The position numbers and the translations under genes were made by a program. A stretch of DNA of 64,000 nucleotides from Nocardiopsis coralli. Lineage in GTDB: Bacteria > Actinomycetota > Actinomycetes > Streptosporangiales > Streptosporangiaceae. Shown here piece after piece: positions 9,293-17,569 of the stretch (its first letter is position 1; each line of letters opens with the position of its first letter). Where the stretch lies: positions 250,282 to 314,281 of the forward strand of contig NZ_JADBGI010000004.1 of the NCBI RefSeq assembly GCF_014892575.1, read 5' to 3'. The notes beneath the pieces were generated by a model, which was not told the origin of the DNA, made no database searches, and was given only the letters and a program-made list of their open reading frames with translations.

Positions 9293-9721
9293 GGACACGC
9301 TCCATTTTCGAAGAGCCGGATCTTGTGTTCGGCCGGAGAAATGGAGGTTACAAGGGGAGGCCGGCAACAAAAAGATCTCGGGGGCCGTTCCAGGCTTCAC
9401 CGAGTCCAGGGATCGGGGTCATTTCCGCACTTGACGCGGGTTGTGGCGCGAAGAGTGGGGTGGTTTCCGTGTGTACGGGGGGTGGTGTTCGCGCCCCAAG
9501 GATCATTCAAGGTTTGACTTGTGTGCTTTGTCGTGTGCACTTCGCCCTGGTGGCAGGGGTGGCGATGCTGCTTATGGCGTTTTCGAGAATGTTTTTTGAT
9601 GTCGTCCGGTCGTGCAAGCGGAGAAACTTTTCTACGGAACGCGGTGCACGAAAAAGGGAAGTGATCTGCGTCACGGGAAAGGCCGCAGGGGCAGGGAAGC
9701 GGGCAGATCGCCCAGGGGGCG

Positions 9722-9751
9722 TTGAATCGGGCGAGGCAGTTAGGTTAGGCT
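9722..9751 (+). promoter_or_regulatory. Sigma-70-type promoter of the siderophore-uptake operon
   Basis: TTGAAT at 9722-9727 and TAGGCT at 9746-9751 are spaced by 18 bases. The -10 hexamer lies inside the iron box, the usual arrangement for iron-repressed actinobacterial promoters. Transcription would start about 60 bases before the ATG at 9821. Confidence 0.6.
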
Positions 9752-9758
9752 AATCTTC
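9740..9758 (+). promoter_or_regulatory. Iron box (DmdR/IdeR operator)
   Basis: TTAGGTTAGGCTAATCTTC matches the 19-base actinobacterial iron box TTAGGTTAGGCTAACCTAA at 16 positions. It overlaps the -10 element of the downstream operon. This predicts repression by Fe(II)-loaded DmdR/IdeR and induction under iron starvation. Confidence 0.85.
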
Positions 9759-9820
9759 GTTTGCTTCCACTGCTGTGGAAGTCGCAGTCTCCCCCTTCTC
9801 GAGGAAGAACAGGCCGCCCC

Positions 9821-10843
9821 ATGCACATCGCTCTCAGAAGCCTCGGCGCCAGCGTAGCCGCCACGACCCTCACCGTGGCCCTGACGTCCTGCGGGGACGA
9901 CGGGGGCGACGGCGGGGACGCCGCCTCGGGTGAGGGTTTCCCCGTCACCATCGAGAGCGCACTGGGAACCGCCGAGATCCCCGAGGCCCCCGAGCGCGTG
10001 GTCACCCTCGGCCAGGGCTCCGCCGAGACCTCCATCGCCCTGGGCACCGTGCCCGTCGGCATCGAGGAGTACGAGTGGGGGAGTGACGACACCGGCTACC
10101 TGCCGTGGATCCACGAGGCCGTCACCGAGGAGGGCGAGGAGCTCCCCGAGCAGTTCCGCGGCGCCGAGGACATCGACTTCGAGGCCATCATCGAGCTCGA
10201 GCCCGACGTCATCCTCGCCCCGTGGTCCGGCATCACCCAGGAGGACTACGACATCCTGGAGGACATCGCCCCCACGGTCGCCTACCCCGACCTGGCGTGG
10301 AGCATCGACTGGGACGAGCAGATCGAGGTCATCGGCGAGGCGCTCGGCAAGCCCGAGGAGGCCGACGGGCTCATCGAGGAGATCCAGCAGACCCTGGCCG
10401 AGACGGCCGAGGAGAACCCGCAGTTCGAGGACGTCACGTTCTCCTACATCTACACCGACGGCCCCGGGACCCTCGGCGTCTTCCTGCCCGACGAGCAGCG
10501 CGTGGCGATGGTCCGCGGCATGGGCCTGACCGTCGACCCGGTCGCCGAGGAGTTCCCCGAGACCGAGGGCACCGACTCCGCGCTCATCGGTCTGGAGAAC
10601 GCCGACGAGCTCTCCGACAGCGACCTGATCTTCACCTTCTACAGCAACGAGGAGGACCGCGAGGAGATCCAGGGCCAGGAGCTCTACTCCGCCATCCCCG
10701 CGGTCGAGAACGACGCGGTCGTCTCCAGCGAGGACAACTCCTTCGTCACCGCGTCCTCCCTCATCAACCCGCTCACCGTCCCCTGGGTCACCGAGCGCTA
10801 CGTGCCGATGATCGACGAGGCCCTCGAGAACGCCGAAGGCTGA
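9821..10843 (+). CDS. Ferric-siderophore ABC transporter substrate-binding lipoprotein
   Basis: This 340-residue lipoprotein has a lipobox LTSC with Cys24 as the modified residue. A helical-backbone (class III) binding-protein fold follows: PERVVTLGQGSAETSIALGTVPVG, then the FEAIIELEPDVILAPWSG segment typical of FepB/FhuD-type proteins. It would capture a ferric siderophore outside the membrane and hand it to the two FecCD permeases encoded next. The surface is very acidic. It is the first gene of a four-gene operon under an iron box. The siderophore class (hydroxamate or catecholate) cannot be told from the sequence. The stop is 14 bases before the first permease gene. Confidence 0.9.
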   Translation: MHIALRSLGASVAATTLTVALTSCGDDGGDGGDAASGEGFPVTIESALGTAEIPEAPERVVTLGQGSAETSIALGTVPVGIEEYEWGSDDTGYLPWIHEAVTEEGEELPEQFRGAEDIDFEAIIELEPDVILAPWSGITQEDYDILEDIAPTVAYPDLAWSIDWDEQIEVIGEALGKPEEADGLIEEIQQTLAETAEENPQFEDVTFSYIYTDGPGTLGVFLPDEQRVAMVRGMGLTVDPVAEEFPETEGTDSALIGLENADELSDSDLIFTFYSNEEDREEIQGQELYSAIPAVENDAVVSSEDNSFVTASSLINPLTVPWVTERYVPMIDEALENAEG

Positions 10844-10857
10844 CCGAGAGACCCACG

Positions 10858-11895
10858 ATGGCGACACAGACGACGGAGCCCGCGAGCCCCGCCCGGAGCA
10901 CACGCCCGGGCGGGGTCCGCGTCGCGCTCATGTTCGGCCTGGGCACGGCAGCCCTGGCCGCAGCGGTCCTGCTCAGCCTGGTCATGGGTGCCCGTGTCAC
11001 CCCGCCCGGCGAGGTGATCGGCGCCCTGACCGGTGCGGGCGACGAGTTCACCGCCACCGTGGTGGAGTCGCGCTACCCGCGCACCGTCCTGGGCATCATG
11101 GCCGGCGCCGCGCTGGCCCTGGCCGGCACCCTCATGCAGGGCATCACCCGCAACCCCCTGGCCGACCCCGGCCTCCTCGGCGTCAACGCCGGCGCGGCCG
11201 CGGCCGTGGTCACCGTGACCGCCGTGGTCGGACCGACCTCCGTCACCGGGACCGTCTGGGCGGCCCTGCCCGGTGCGGTGCTCGCGGGCGCGGCCGCCTA
11301 CATCGTCGGCACCCGCGGGGGTGAGGGCGGCATGGTGCGGCTGATCCTCGCCGGTGCGGTCATCTCGGCGGTGCTGAACGCGTACGTGCAGGCGGTCGCG
11401 CTGAGCATGCCCGACTCCTTCGACAGTTACCGCTACTGGGTCGTCGGTTCCCTGGCGGGACGCGGGTTCGACGTCTTCTGGGCCGCGCTGCCGGTCATCC
11501 TCGCCGGGCTCCTGATCGCCCTGTGTGTCATGGGCGGCCTCAACGGGCTGGCCCTGGGTCGGGACGCCGCCGTCTCCCTCGGGGTGTCCACGGTGTGGGT
11601 GCAGGGCGGGGGGCTGGTCGCGGCGACCCTGCTCGCGGCCGGCGCGACCGCTGCCGTCGGCCCCATCGCGTTCGTCGGACTCGCCGTACCCCACATCGTG
11701 CGTGCCATGGTCGGCGTGGACTTCCGCCTCCAGGTGCCCTTCGCCCTGGTGGTCGGGCCGACGCTGCTGCTGGTCGCCGACGTCGTGGGACGCACCCTGC
11801 TGCGCCCCACCGAACTCATGGTCGGGGTCGTCACCGCGTTCGTCGGTGCGCCCGTGCTGCTCTACGCCATTCGCCGGATGAGGAGTACCGCGTGA
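10858..11895 (+). CDS. Iron-siderophore ABC transporter permease, FecCD family (first subunit)
   Basis: This 345-residue polytopic membrane protein has about nine to ten hydrophobic segments. It carries the FecCD signature block RYPRTVLGIMAGAALALAG followed by MQGITRNPLADPGLLGVNAG. It forms the import channel as a heterodimer with the next gene product. The stop codon overlaps the GTG of the second permease (GTGA), implying coupled translation. Near residue 270, PIAFVGLAVPHIVRAMVG is the cytoplasmic coupling loop that contacts the ATPase in this family. Confidence 0.92.
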   Translation: MATQTTEPASPARSTRPGGVRVALMFGLGTAALAAAVLLSLVMGARVTPPGEVIGALTGAGDEFTATVVESRYPRTVLGIMAGAALALAGTLMQGITRNPLADPGLLGVNAGAAAAVVTVTAVVGPTSVTGTVWAALPGAVLAGAAAYIVGTRGGEGGMVRLILAGAVISAVLNAYVQAVALSMPDSFDSYRYWVVGSLAGRGFDVFWAALPVILAGLLIALCVMGGLNGLALGRDAAVSLGVSTVWVQGGGLVAATLLAAGATAAVGPIAFVGLAVPHIVRAMVGVDFRLQVPFALVVGPTLLLVADVVGRTLLRPTELMVGVVTAFVGAPVLLYAIRRMRSTA

Positions 11896-12998
11896 GCCGC
11901 CAGTCCACACTTCCCTCCCGGTCCCGGTCCGCACCGCCGGCCCCGGAAACCGAACACCGCCCGCCGCGGGGCGTGATGGTCCTGCGCCTGGGCCGTGCCC
12001 TCGCGCTGCCGATCCGCCGCCGTTCCCTCGTCGTCGGTGTCCTGATCGCCGTCGTCGTGCTCGTCTGCGCGGCCGCCACCCTCACCCTCGGCAACCTCGG
12101 CGTCCCGCTCTCCCAGCTCCCGAGCGTCCTGACCGGCGGGGGAGAGGCCACCGACCGGTTCGTGCTCTCCCGTCTGCGCGGCCCGCGCCTGATCGTGGCC
12201 GTCGGGGTGGGTGCCGCGCTCGGCATCGCCGGTGCGCTGTTCCAGTCCGTGACCCGCAACCCCCTGGGCAGCCCGGACGTCATCGGTCTCGCCGCCGGGG
12301 CCGGTTCCGGGGCCGCGGTCGCCGCCCTCTTGCTGCCCGGTGTCCTGCCCGTTCCGGTCGGGGCCCTGCTCGGTGCGGGACTGGCCATCGGTCTGGTCGC
12401 GCTCTCCACCGGGACCGGCCTGCGCCACCCCGGCCGCCTCATCGTGGCCGGGATCGGCGTGGCCGCCATGGCCCAGGCGTTCACGCACTTCGTCGTCGCC
12501 GTCCTGGCCCGGGACGAGGCGACCTCGCTGGCCACCTACCTCAACGGCAGCCTCACCGCCCGTGACTGGGAGCACGCGGCCGTCATCTGGGGCGCGCTCG
12601 CGCTCTCCCTGCCCGTGCTGGTGTACCTGGCCGGGCCGATCCGGCTCGGGGAGATGGGCGACGAGATCTCCGAGACGCTCGGTGTGCCCGCCAAGAGCAC
12701 CCGTACCGCGGCGATCCTCATGTCGGTCGTGCTGTCGGCCGCCGCCGTGAGTGTGGCGGGGCCGATCGCGTTCGTCGCCCTGACCGCACCGCAGATCGCC
12801 CGGCGCCTGTCCGGTGCCGGCGGGCCCAGCCTGGTGCTGTCCGCGGCCGTCGGTGCGTTGCTGCTCGTCTGTGCCGACCTGGTCGTGCAGCAGGTGCCCG
12901 TCGGCGAGGGCCTGCCGGTCGGGATCGTCACCATGGGCCTGGGCGGTATCTACCTGGGCCACCTGCTCATCCGTGAATGGCGAAAGGGATCCCTGTGA
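11892..12998 (+). CDS. Iron-siderophore ABC transporter permease, FecCD family (second subunit)
   Basis: This is a 368-residue paralogue of the preceding permease. It has a longer basic, Pro/Arg-rich N-terminus before the first membrane helix. The family block reads RLRGPRLIVAVGVGAALGIAG then QSVTRNPLGSPDVIGLAAGAG. The coupling segment PIAFVALTAPQIARRL is conserved. GTG start overlaps the upstream stop by four bases, and its own stop overlaps the ATPase start in the same way. It is the second half of the heterodimeric channel. Confidence 0.92.
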   Translation: MSRQSTLPSRSRSAPPAPETEHRPPRGVMVLRLGRALALPIRRRSLVVGVLIAVVVLVCAAATLTLGNLGVPLSQLPSVLTGGGEATDRFVLSRLRGPRLIVAVGVGAALGIAGALFQSVTRNPLGSPDVIGLAAGAGSGAAVAALLLPGVLPVPVGALLGAGLAIGLVALSTGTGLRHPGRLIVAGIGVAAMAQAFTHFVVAVLARDEATSLATYLNGSLTARDWEHAAVIWGALALSLPVLVYLAGPIRLGEMGDEISETLGVPAKSTRTAAILMSVVLSAAAVSVAGPIAFVALTAPQIARRLSGAGGPSLVLSAAVGALLLVCADLVVQQVPVGEGLPVGIVTMGLGGIYLGHLLIREWRKGSL

Positions 12999-13801
12999 GT
13001 GACGACGCCTCCGCCTCCGTGCTGGCCGCCAGGTCGCTGACCCTGGGTTACGGTTCCGACCCGGTCGTGCACGGGGTCGACCTCGAGATCGGGGCCGGCG
13101 AGTTCACCGTCGTCGTCGGGCCCAACGGCTGCGGCAAGTCGACGCTGCTCAAGGCGTTCGGACGGGTGAACCGCCCGATGTCCGGCCAGGTGATGCTGCA
13201 CGGCCGCGACCTGCGCACGCGCCGTACCAAGGCGGTCGCCCGCGAGCTCGCCCTGTTGCCGCAGAGCCCCGTGGTGCCCGAGGGGGTCACGGTGCGGTCC
13301 CTCGTCGAGCGTGGCCGGTTCGCCCACCACACGCTGCTGCGCCAGTGGAGCCCGGACGACGAACGTGCTATCGGCGAGGCGCTCGACCTCACCGGCACCA
13401 CCGACCTGGCCGAGGTGCCGGTGGCGTCGCTCTCCGGCGGGCAGCGCCAGCGTGCCTGGGTGGCGATGGTGCTCGCCCAGGACACCGGGGTGCTGCTGCT
13501 GGACGAGCCCACCACCTACCTCGACATCGCCCACCAGTACGACCTGCTGCAGCTGTTCGCGCGGCTGCACCGGGGCGGGCGCACCGTCGTGGCGGTCCTG
13601 CACGACCTCGCGCAGGCCGCCCGGTTCGCCACCCGCCTGGTGATGATGGACGGCGGCCGTGTGGTCGCCGACGGAACGCCGCAGGAGGTCGTCACGAGCG
13701 AACTCGTCGGCGATGTCTTCGGATTGGCATGCGACGTCGTGCCCGACCCGCGCACCGGCACCCCGCTGGTGATCCCGCACGAGGAGCCGGTGGCGGGCTG
13801 A
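12995..13801 (+). CDS. Iron-siderophore ABC transporter ATP-binding protein (FecE/FepC-like)
   Basis: This 268-residue ABC ATPase has Walker A GPNGCGKST at 42-50, the signature LSGGQRQRAWVAMVLAQD, Walker B VLLLDEPTTYLD and the switch histidine in VAVLHDLAQA. The Walker B extension TTYLDIAHQ is characteristic of the siderophore/haem/B12 subfamily. I chose the GTG at 12995, which overlaps the permease stop (GTGA) behind AAAGGGA. An ATG at 12977 is also in frame. It powers import through the two FecCD subunits and closes the iron-regulated operon. Confidence 0.92.
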   Translation: MSDDASASVLAARSLTLGYGSDPVVHGVDLEIGAGEFTVVVGPNGCGKSTLLKAFGRVNRPMSGQVMLHGRDLRTRRTKAVARELALLPQSPVVPEGVTVRSLVERGRFAHHTLLRQWSPDDERAIGEALDLTGTTDLAEVPVASLSGGQRQRAWVAMVLAQDTGVLLLDEPTTYLDIAHQYDLLQLFARLHRGGRTVVAVLHDLAQAARFATRLVMMDGGRVVADGTPQEVVTSELVGDVFGLACDVVPDPRTGTPLVIPHEEPVAG

Positions 13802-13811
13802 GCGCGCCGGC

Positions 13812-15026
13812 TCACCCCTCGGCGGTCAGTTTCACGAGCGGGGCGCCCTCGTCGTCGAAGGCCACGAGGACCGCGCCGTCCTGCGGGTCGACGACCACGT
13901 CGCGCACCCGCAGGCCCTCGTCGACGAGCAGCTCCTCGGCCTCCTCGACCTCGGTGCCGTCGACCGTGAAGCGGGCCAGGTACTGCTGCCCGAGCCCGGC
14001 CACGAGCAGGTCGCCGTCCCAGGACGGGAACTCCTCGCCCTCGTAGAAGGCCATGCCGGCCGGCGGGAAGCCCTCGGAGCCGCACTCCCAGTGGTGCAGC
14101 GGGGCCTCCACGTCGTCGCGCTCGAACGGGTCGTCGCCCACGGGGATGTCGGTGCCGTACTCGCAGCCGGTGTGCGCGATCGGCCAGCCGTGGTTCTGCC
14201 CGCCGTCGATCGTGCGCAGGGAGTCGCCCTCCTGCTCGCCGTGCTCGCTGAGCCAGATGTCGTCGGTGCCGGGCTGTACGGCGATGCCCTGCACGTTCCG
14301 GTGGCCGTACGTGTAGATCTCGTCCTCGACCCCGTCGTCGTCCAGGAACGGGTTGTCGTCGGGCACGGAACCGTCGCGTTCCAGGCGCACCGTGGTGCCG
14401 AGCGTGTTCGTGGTGTCCTGCGAGGGGTGGTCGTCGAACTCCTTGCTGCCGCGGTCGCCGAAGGCCACGATCAGCTTGCCGTCCTCGTCGAAGGCGAGCA
14501 CGGACCCGAAGTGGTCGTCACTGGCCTCGGGCTCGGCGGTGTAGACCACCTCGAAGTCGTCCAGGGAACCGCCGTCGGCGTCGAGCTGCCCGCGTCCCAC
14601 GTGGGTGCTCGTGCCGCCCTCGTCGTCCTCGGCGGAGTAGGTCAGGTAGACCCAGGGTTCCTCGGCGTACTCGGGGTCGACCGCCACGTCGAGCAGGCCG
14701 CCCTGTCCCTCGGTGGTGACCTCGGGGGTCCCGTCGATCTCTGTGGTCCCACCGCTGTCGGTGTCGACCAGCGACAGGGTTCCGGCGACCTGCGTGACCA
14801 GGAGTTCCCCGGAATCGGGGAGGAACGCCGTCCCCCAGGCCCCGCCCATGTCGTCGACGACGGTCTCCACCGCCACGTCCGGGTCGGCCTCGCTCGCCCC
14901 GGAGGCGTTCTCGGCCCCGTCCTGGGCCCCGTCGGGGCCGTCGTCGCCCAGGACGTAGAAGGCGGCCGCAGCGACGACGGCCAGGACCGCCGCGGCGGCC
15001 AGTGCGATTCGGGTCCTCGTGCTCAT
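13812..15026 (-). CDS. PQQ-dependent soluble-type aldose sugar dehydrogenase (secreted or membrane-anchored)
   Basis: This 404-residue protein has one N-terminal hydrophobic segment (residues ~6-26, signal or anchor) and a very acidic spacer. The GSDH six-bladed propeller follows, with blocks GGAWGTAFLPDSGELLVTQ, GGLLDVAVDP, FGDRGSKEF, YGHRNVQGIA and the active-site-like segment DIWLSEHGEQEGD. GGQNHGWP, the family hallmark near the PQQ site, is intact. It would oxidise sugars outside the cell with PQQ as cofactor. No PQQ biosynthesis gene is in the window, so cofactor supply is unknown. The gene stands alone and converges on the ABC ATPase with a 10-base gap. Confidence 0.85.
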   Translation of the reverse strand: MSTRTRIALAAAAVLAVVAAAAFYVLGDDGPDGAQDGAENASGASEADPDVAVETVVDDMGGAWGTAFLPDSGELLVTQVAGTLSLVDTDSGGTTEIDGTPEVTTEGQGGLLDVAVDPEYAEEPWVYLTYSAEDDEGGTSTHVGRGQLDADGGSLDDFEVVYTAEPEASDDHFGSVLAFDEDGKLIVAFGDRGSKEFDDHPSQDTTNTLGTTVRLERDGSVPDDNPFLDDDGVEDEIYTYGHRNVQGIAVQPGTDDIWLSEHGEQEGDSLRTIDGGQNHGWPIAHTGCEYGTDIPVGDDPFERDDVEAPLHHWECGSEGFPPAGMAFYEGEEFPSWDGDLLVAGLGQQYLARFTVDGTEVEEAEELLVDEGLRVRDVVVDPQDGAVLVAFDDEGAPLVKLTAEG

Positions 15027-15262
15027 GCGGGTTCTCCCGGATCAGGGGATGCACGTACACCTCTCACCCTAGGAACACTGTCCAGACCCCAGGGTGAACG
15101 CGGTTCCGGCCACCTCTCCCCACCTGCGGTGAAGAACCGACATATCACGCACCCGCATTGAAGGTTATTTTCGGGGTAATCCTCCGCGCACGCCTGCGCA
15201 GGCGCGCATCCGCCGCCCCGTGCCGGCGCCCCCGCCCCCGCTCAGCGAGGAGAAGAAACCGG

Positions 15263-15808
15263 ATGAGCCCCCGACACATCCCGAAGATCCTCCGCAACCT
15301 CGGCGTGCTCGCGGCGATGAGCCTGCTGCTGACCGTGCTCGCCCCCGTCGGAGCCTCGGCCGACGAGCGCATCCAGGACGTCAACCTCCGTACACCCTTC
15401 GACTGCGGCCAGGTCTGGAACGCCAACACGCGGACCAACCACAACCCCCAGCTCTCCGTCGACTTCCAGCGCTCGGACGCCATGGGACAGAACACGCGCT
15501 CCAGCGCCCCGGGCACGGTGACCACCGTCGAGGACCTGGGCGACGAGAGCTACGGCAAGTACATCGAGATCGACCACGGCAGCGGCGTGTCGACGCTCTA
15601 CGCCCACCTGGACTCGCAGGCCGTCTCGGTCGGCGACAGTGTCGAGACCGGCACGGTCATCGGCACCGTCGGCACCACCGGCGGGTCGACCGGGCCCCAC
15701 CTGCACTACGAGCAGAAGGTCGACGGCACGGTCGTCGAGGCGGTGCTCAACGGGCTCGAGATCCTCTACTACGGCAACACCGAGGTCACCAGCAGCACCG
15801 GCTGCTGA
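15263..15808 (+). CDS. Secreted M23 family metallopeptidase (LytM-like)
   Basis: This 181-residue secreted protein has a signal peptide with likely cleavage after ASA (residues 31-33). The mature part is a compact LytM-type zinc peptidase domain that probably cleaves peptidoglycan cross-links. Visible ligands are H60, D67, the H115 of LYAHLD and the H147-x-H149 of GPHLHYE. The first pair is spaced H-x6-D, wider than the H-x3-D of canonical LytM, which suggests an actinobacterial subgroup or a shifted ligand. The ATG follows GGAGAAG. A strong hairpin terminator lies right after the gene. Confidence 0.82.
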   Translation: MSPRHIPKILRNLGVLAAMSLLLTVLAPVGASADERIQDVNLRTPFDCGQVWNANTRTNHNPQLSVDFQRSDAMGQNTRSSAPGTVTTVEDLGDESYGKYIEIDHGSGVSTLYAHLDSQAVSVGDSVETGTVIGTVGTTGGSTGPHLHYEQKVDGTVVEAVLNGLEILYYGNTEVTSSTGC

Positions 15809-15820
15809 CACCTGTAGCGC

Positions 15821-15853
15821 GCGGCGGCCCGGGACCGGTTCCCGGGCCGCCGC
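15821..15853 (+). terminator. Rho-independent-type hairpin after the M23 gene
   Basis: GCGGCGGCCCGGGA is repeated inverted around a four-base CCGG loop, giving a stem of about 14 pairs. It is followed by AACTTTGTTT, a weak T tract. It sits 13 bases after the stop codon. Confidence 0.7.
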
Positions 15854-15877
15854 AACTTTGTTTCCACGCAGTGAAAA

Positions 15878-15913
15878 CCCCTGTTGACAGGGGCAAATGC
15901 ACACGAATATCGT
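15878..15913 (+). promoter_or_regulatory. Promoter with operator-like dyad for the OFA transporter
   Basis: TTGACA at 15884-15889 and TATCGT at 15908-15913 are 18 bases apart, a good sigma-70 promoter. The -35 hexamer is buried in a perfect dyad CCCCTGT-tg-ACAGGGG at 15878-15893. That is a plausible repressor site. Just upstream (15861-15876) is a second imperfect dyad, TTTC...GAAA. Confidence 0.5.
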
Positions 15914-16005
15914 CAGGCGACCCCGGACCCCGCGGTCACAGAAGTCCCCCCGTCACCCCCCGCCCCCGCCCCAGAAACGCACACAACGGTGAACGAGTGT
16001 GGTCG

Positions 16006-17355
16006 ATGACCTCCCTACTTGACCGCGAGCGGAGCGTCGCTCCCGCCGACTACAACCGGTGGTTCATCCCACCAGCGGCGCTGGCCGTGCACCTGTCCAT
16101 CGGCCAGGTGTACGCCTTCAGCGTCTTCCGCAATCCCCTCGTGGAACGCTTCGACACCTCGCTGACCGCGATCGGTGTCATCTTCAGCATCTCCATCGTC
16201 ATGCTGGGCCTGTCCGCCGCGTTCGGCGGCAAGTGGGTCGAGCGCAACGGCCCGCGCAAGGCGATGTTCTTCTCCGGTGTCTTCTGGAGCGCCGGCTTCC
16301 TCGTCGGCGCCCTCGGTGTGGCCACCGGACAGCTCTGGCTCGTCTACTTCGGTTACGGGTTCCTGGGCGGCCTGGGCCTGGGAATCGGCTACATCTCCCC
16401 GGTGTCCACGCTCATCAAGTGGTTCCCGGACCGTCCCGGCATGGCCACCGGCATCGCGATCATGGGCTTCGGCGGCGGAGCGCTCATCGCCTCGCCGCTC
16501 TCCCTCGCGCTGCTCGACACCCTCGGCGAGACGCCCGCCGACGCCGTCGCGCCCACCTTCCTGGTGCTGGGCGCGGGCTACTTCGTCGTGATGATGATGG
16601 GCGCCTTCACGGTGCGCGTGCCCCCGGAGGGGTGGACGCCCAGCGGTATGCAGGCCCCCGTGTCCCGGGACACGCCGAAGCCCTCCGTGGACGGCGTGAC
16701 CGTGGAGACCGCGTTCACCACCCGCCAGTTCTGGCTGGTGTGGATCGTGCTGTTCTGCAACGTCACCGCGGGCATCGCGATCCTCGAGCAGGCCGCGCCG
16801 ATGGTGGAGGTCTTCTTCACCGAGGTCGGGCCCGCCGAGGCCGCCGGTTACGTCGGGTTCCTGTCGCTGTGCAACATGCTCGGCCGCATCGTGTGGTCGT
16901 CGGCCTCCGACAGCATCGGCCGCAAGCGCACCTACATCGGTTACCTGGGCCTCGGCGCGGTGCTGTACCTGTTCATCGCCGTGGCCGGCACGAGCTCGGT
17001 CGTCATGTTCGTGGGCGTGACCGGTCTGATCCTGTCCTTCTACGGCGGCGGTTTCGCGACCGTTCCCGCCTACCTCAAGGACCTCTTCGGCACCCGGAAC
17101 GTCGGTGCGATCCACGGCCGCCTGCTCACCGCCTGGTCGCTCGCGGGCGTCGCCGGTCCGATGATCGTCAACGGCATCGCGGATTACCAGATCGCCGCCG
17201 GGAACGAGGGCCCCGCCCTGTACGAGCTCTCGCTCTACGTGATGGTCGGCGTGATGACGGTCGGGTTCCTGGCGAACATGATGGTGCGCCCGCTGCCCGA
17301 CTCGGTGTACCGCAAGGACGCGGCGAAGGAGGAGGTCGAACATGACCGAGGCTAG
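16006..17355 (+). CDS. OFA family MFS transporter (oxalate/formate antiporter-like)
   Basis: This 449-residue, twelve-helix major facilitator begins with the family-typical NRWFIPPAALAVHLSIGQVYAFSVF. It continues with the helix 2-3 loop GGKWVERNGPRKAMF and GFLGGLGLGIGYISPVSTLIKWFPDRPGMATG, both hallmarks of the OFA group. Members carry small carboxylates such as oxalate/formate or lactate; the substrate here is not resolved. A GTG at 15997 is an alternative start. The stop overlaps the start of a tiny membrane-protein gene at 17342, so the two are translationally coupled and probably form one transporter. Confidence 0.85.
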   Translation: MTSLLDRERSVAPADYNRWFIPPAALAVHLSIGQVYAFSVFRNPLVERFDTSLTAIGVIFSISIVMLGLSAAFGGKWVERNGPRKAMFFSGVFWSAGFLVGALGVATGQLWLVYFGYGFLGGLGLGIGYISPVSTLIKWFPDRPGMATGIAIMGFGGGALIASPLSLALLDTLGETPADAVAPTFLVLGAGYFVVMMMGAFTVRVPPEGWTPSGMQAPVSRDTPKPSVDGVTVETAFTTRQFWLVWIVLFCNVTAGIAILEQAAPMVEVFFTEVGPAEAAGYVGFLSLCNMLGRIVWSSASDSIGRKRTYIGYLGLGAVLYLFIAVAGTSSVVMFVGVTGLILSFYGGGFATVPAYLKDLFGTRNVGAIHGRLLTAWSLAGVAGPMIVNGIADYQIAAGNEGPALYELSLYVMVGVMTVGFLANMMVRPLPDSVYRKDAAKEEVEHDRG

Positions 17356-17470
17356 GACCAAGCTCAGTTCGAAGATCGCCGCCCTGGTGCTCTGGGCGAT
17401 CGTCGGCGCCGCCCTGCTCTACGGCGTGGTGCAGACGGCCATGCAGGCCGCCGCGCTGTTCACCTCGTAG
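17342..17470 (+). CDS. Small single-span MFS transporter partner protein (42 residues)
   Basis: The ATG lies inside the last codons of the OFA transporter gene (14-base overlap, different frame). The product is 42 residues: a short polar N-terminus (MTEARTKLSSK), one hydrophobic helix (residues ~12-35, IAALVLWAIVGAALLYGVV) and a short tail ending LFTS. Tiny ORFs in this position behind OFA transporters are known in actinobacteria and annotated as an MFS transporter small subunit. Coupling, membrane topology and the immediately following terminator support a real gene. The function is unproven; stabilising or gating the large subunit is my inference. Confidence 0.8.
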   Translation: MTEARTKLSSKIAALVLWAIVGAALLYGVVQTAMQAAALFTS

Positions 17471-17509
17471 GCCCGCGACCGCGTAGGCCCCACAGACCTA
17501 CAGCCACAG

Positions 17510-17544
17510 AGAAGGCCGCCCGTGCACACCACGGGCGGCCTTCT
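17510..17544. terminator. Bidirectional terminator between the OFA pair and the VOC gene
   Basis: AGAAGGCCGCCCGTG pairs perfectly with CACGGGCGGCCTTCT around a five-base loop, a 15-pair stem. It is followed by T residues on the plus strand and mirrored on the minus strand. It lies 40 bases after the small subunit and 26 bases beyond the stop of the convergent VOC gene. Confidence 0.85.
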
Positions 17545-17569
17545 TGCTGTCCGGCTCGGGCCGGCGGGC

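Larger units (their letters stand above)
9293..9820. other. 528-base intergenic region with divergent promoters
   Basis: This gap separates the leftward MFS gene from the rightward siderophore-uptake operon. It is clearly less GC-rich than its surroundings and has no ORF with plausible codon usage. The only elements I can name are the promoter and iron box at 9722-9758. Nothing else in it resembles a known RNA gene or riboswitch. Confidence 0.6.

Noticed and set aside
9214..9753. A 179-residue ORF across the gap before the siderophore operon
   Set aside because: It starts inside the MFS gene antisense, then crosses AT-rich DNA and the iron box; codon use is not that of a gene.
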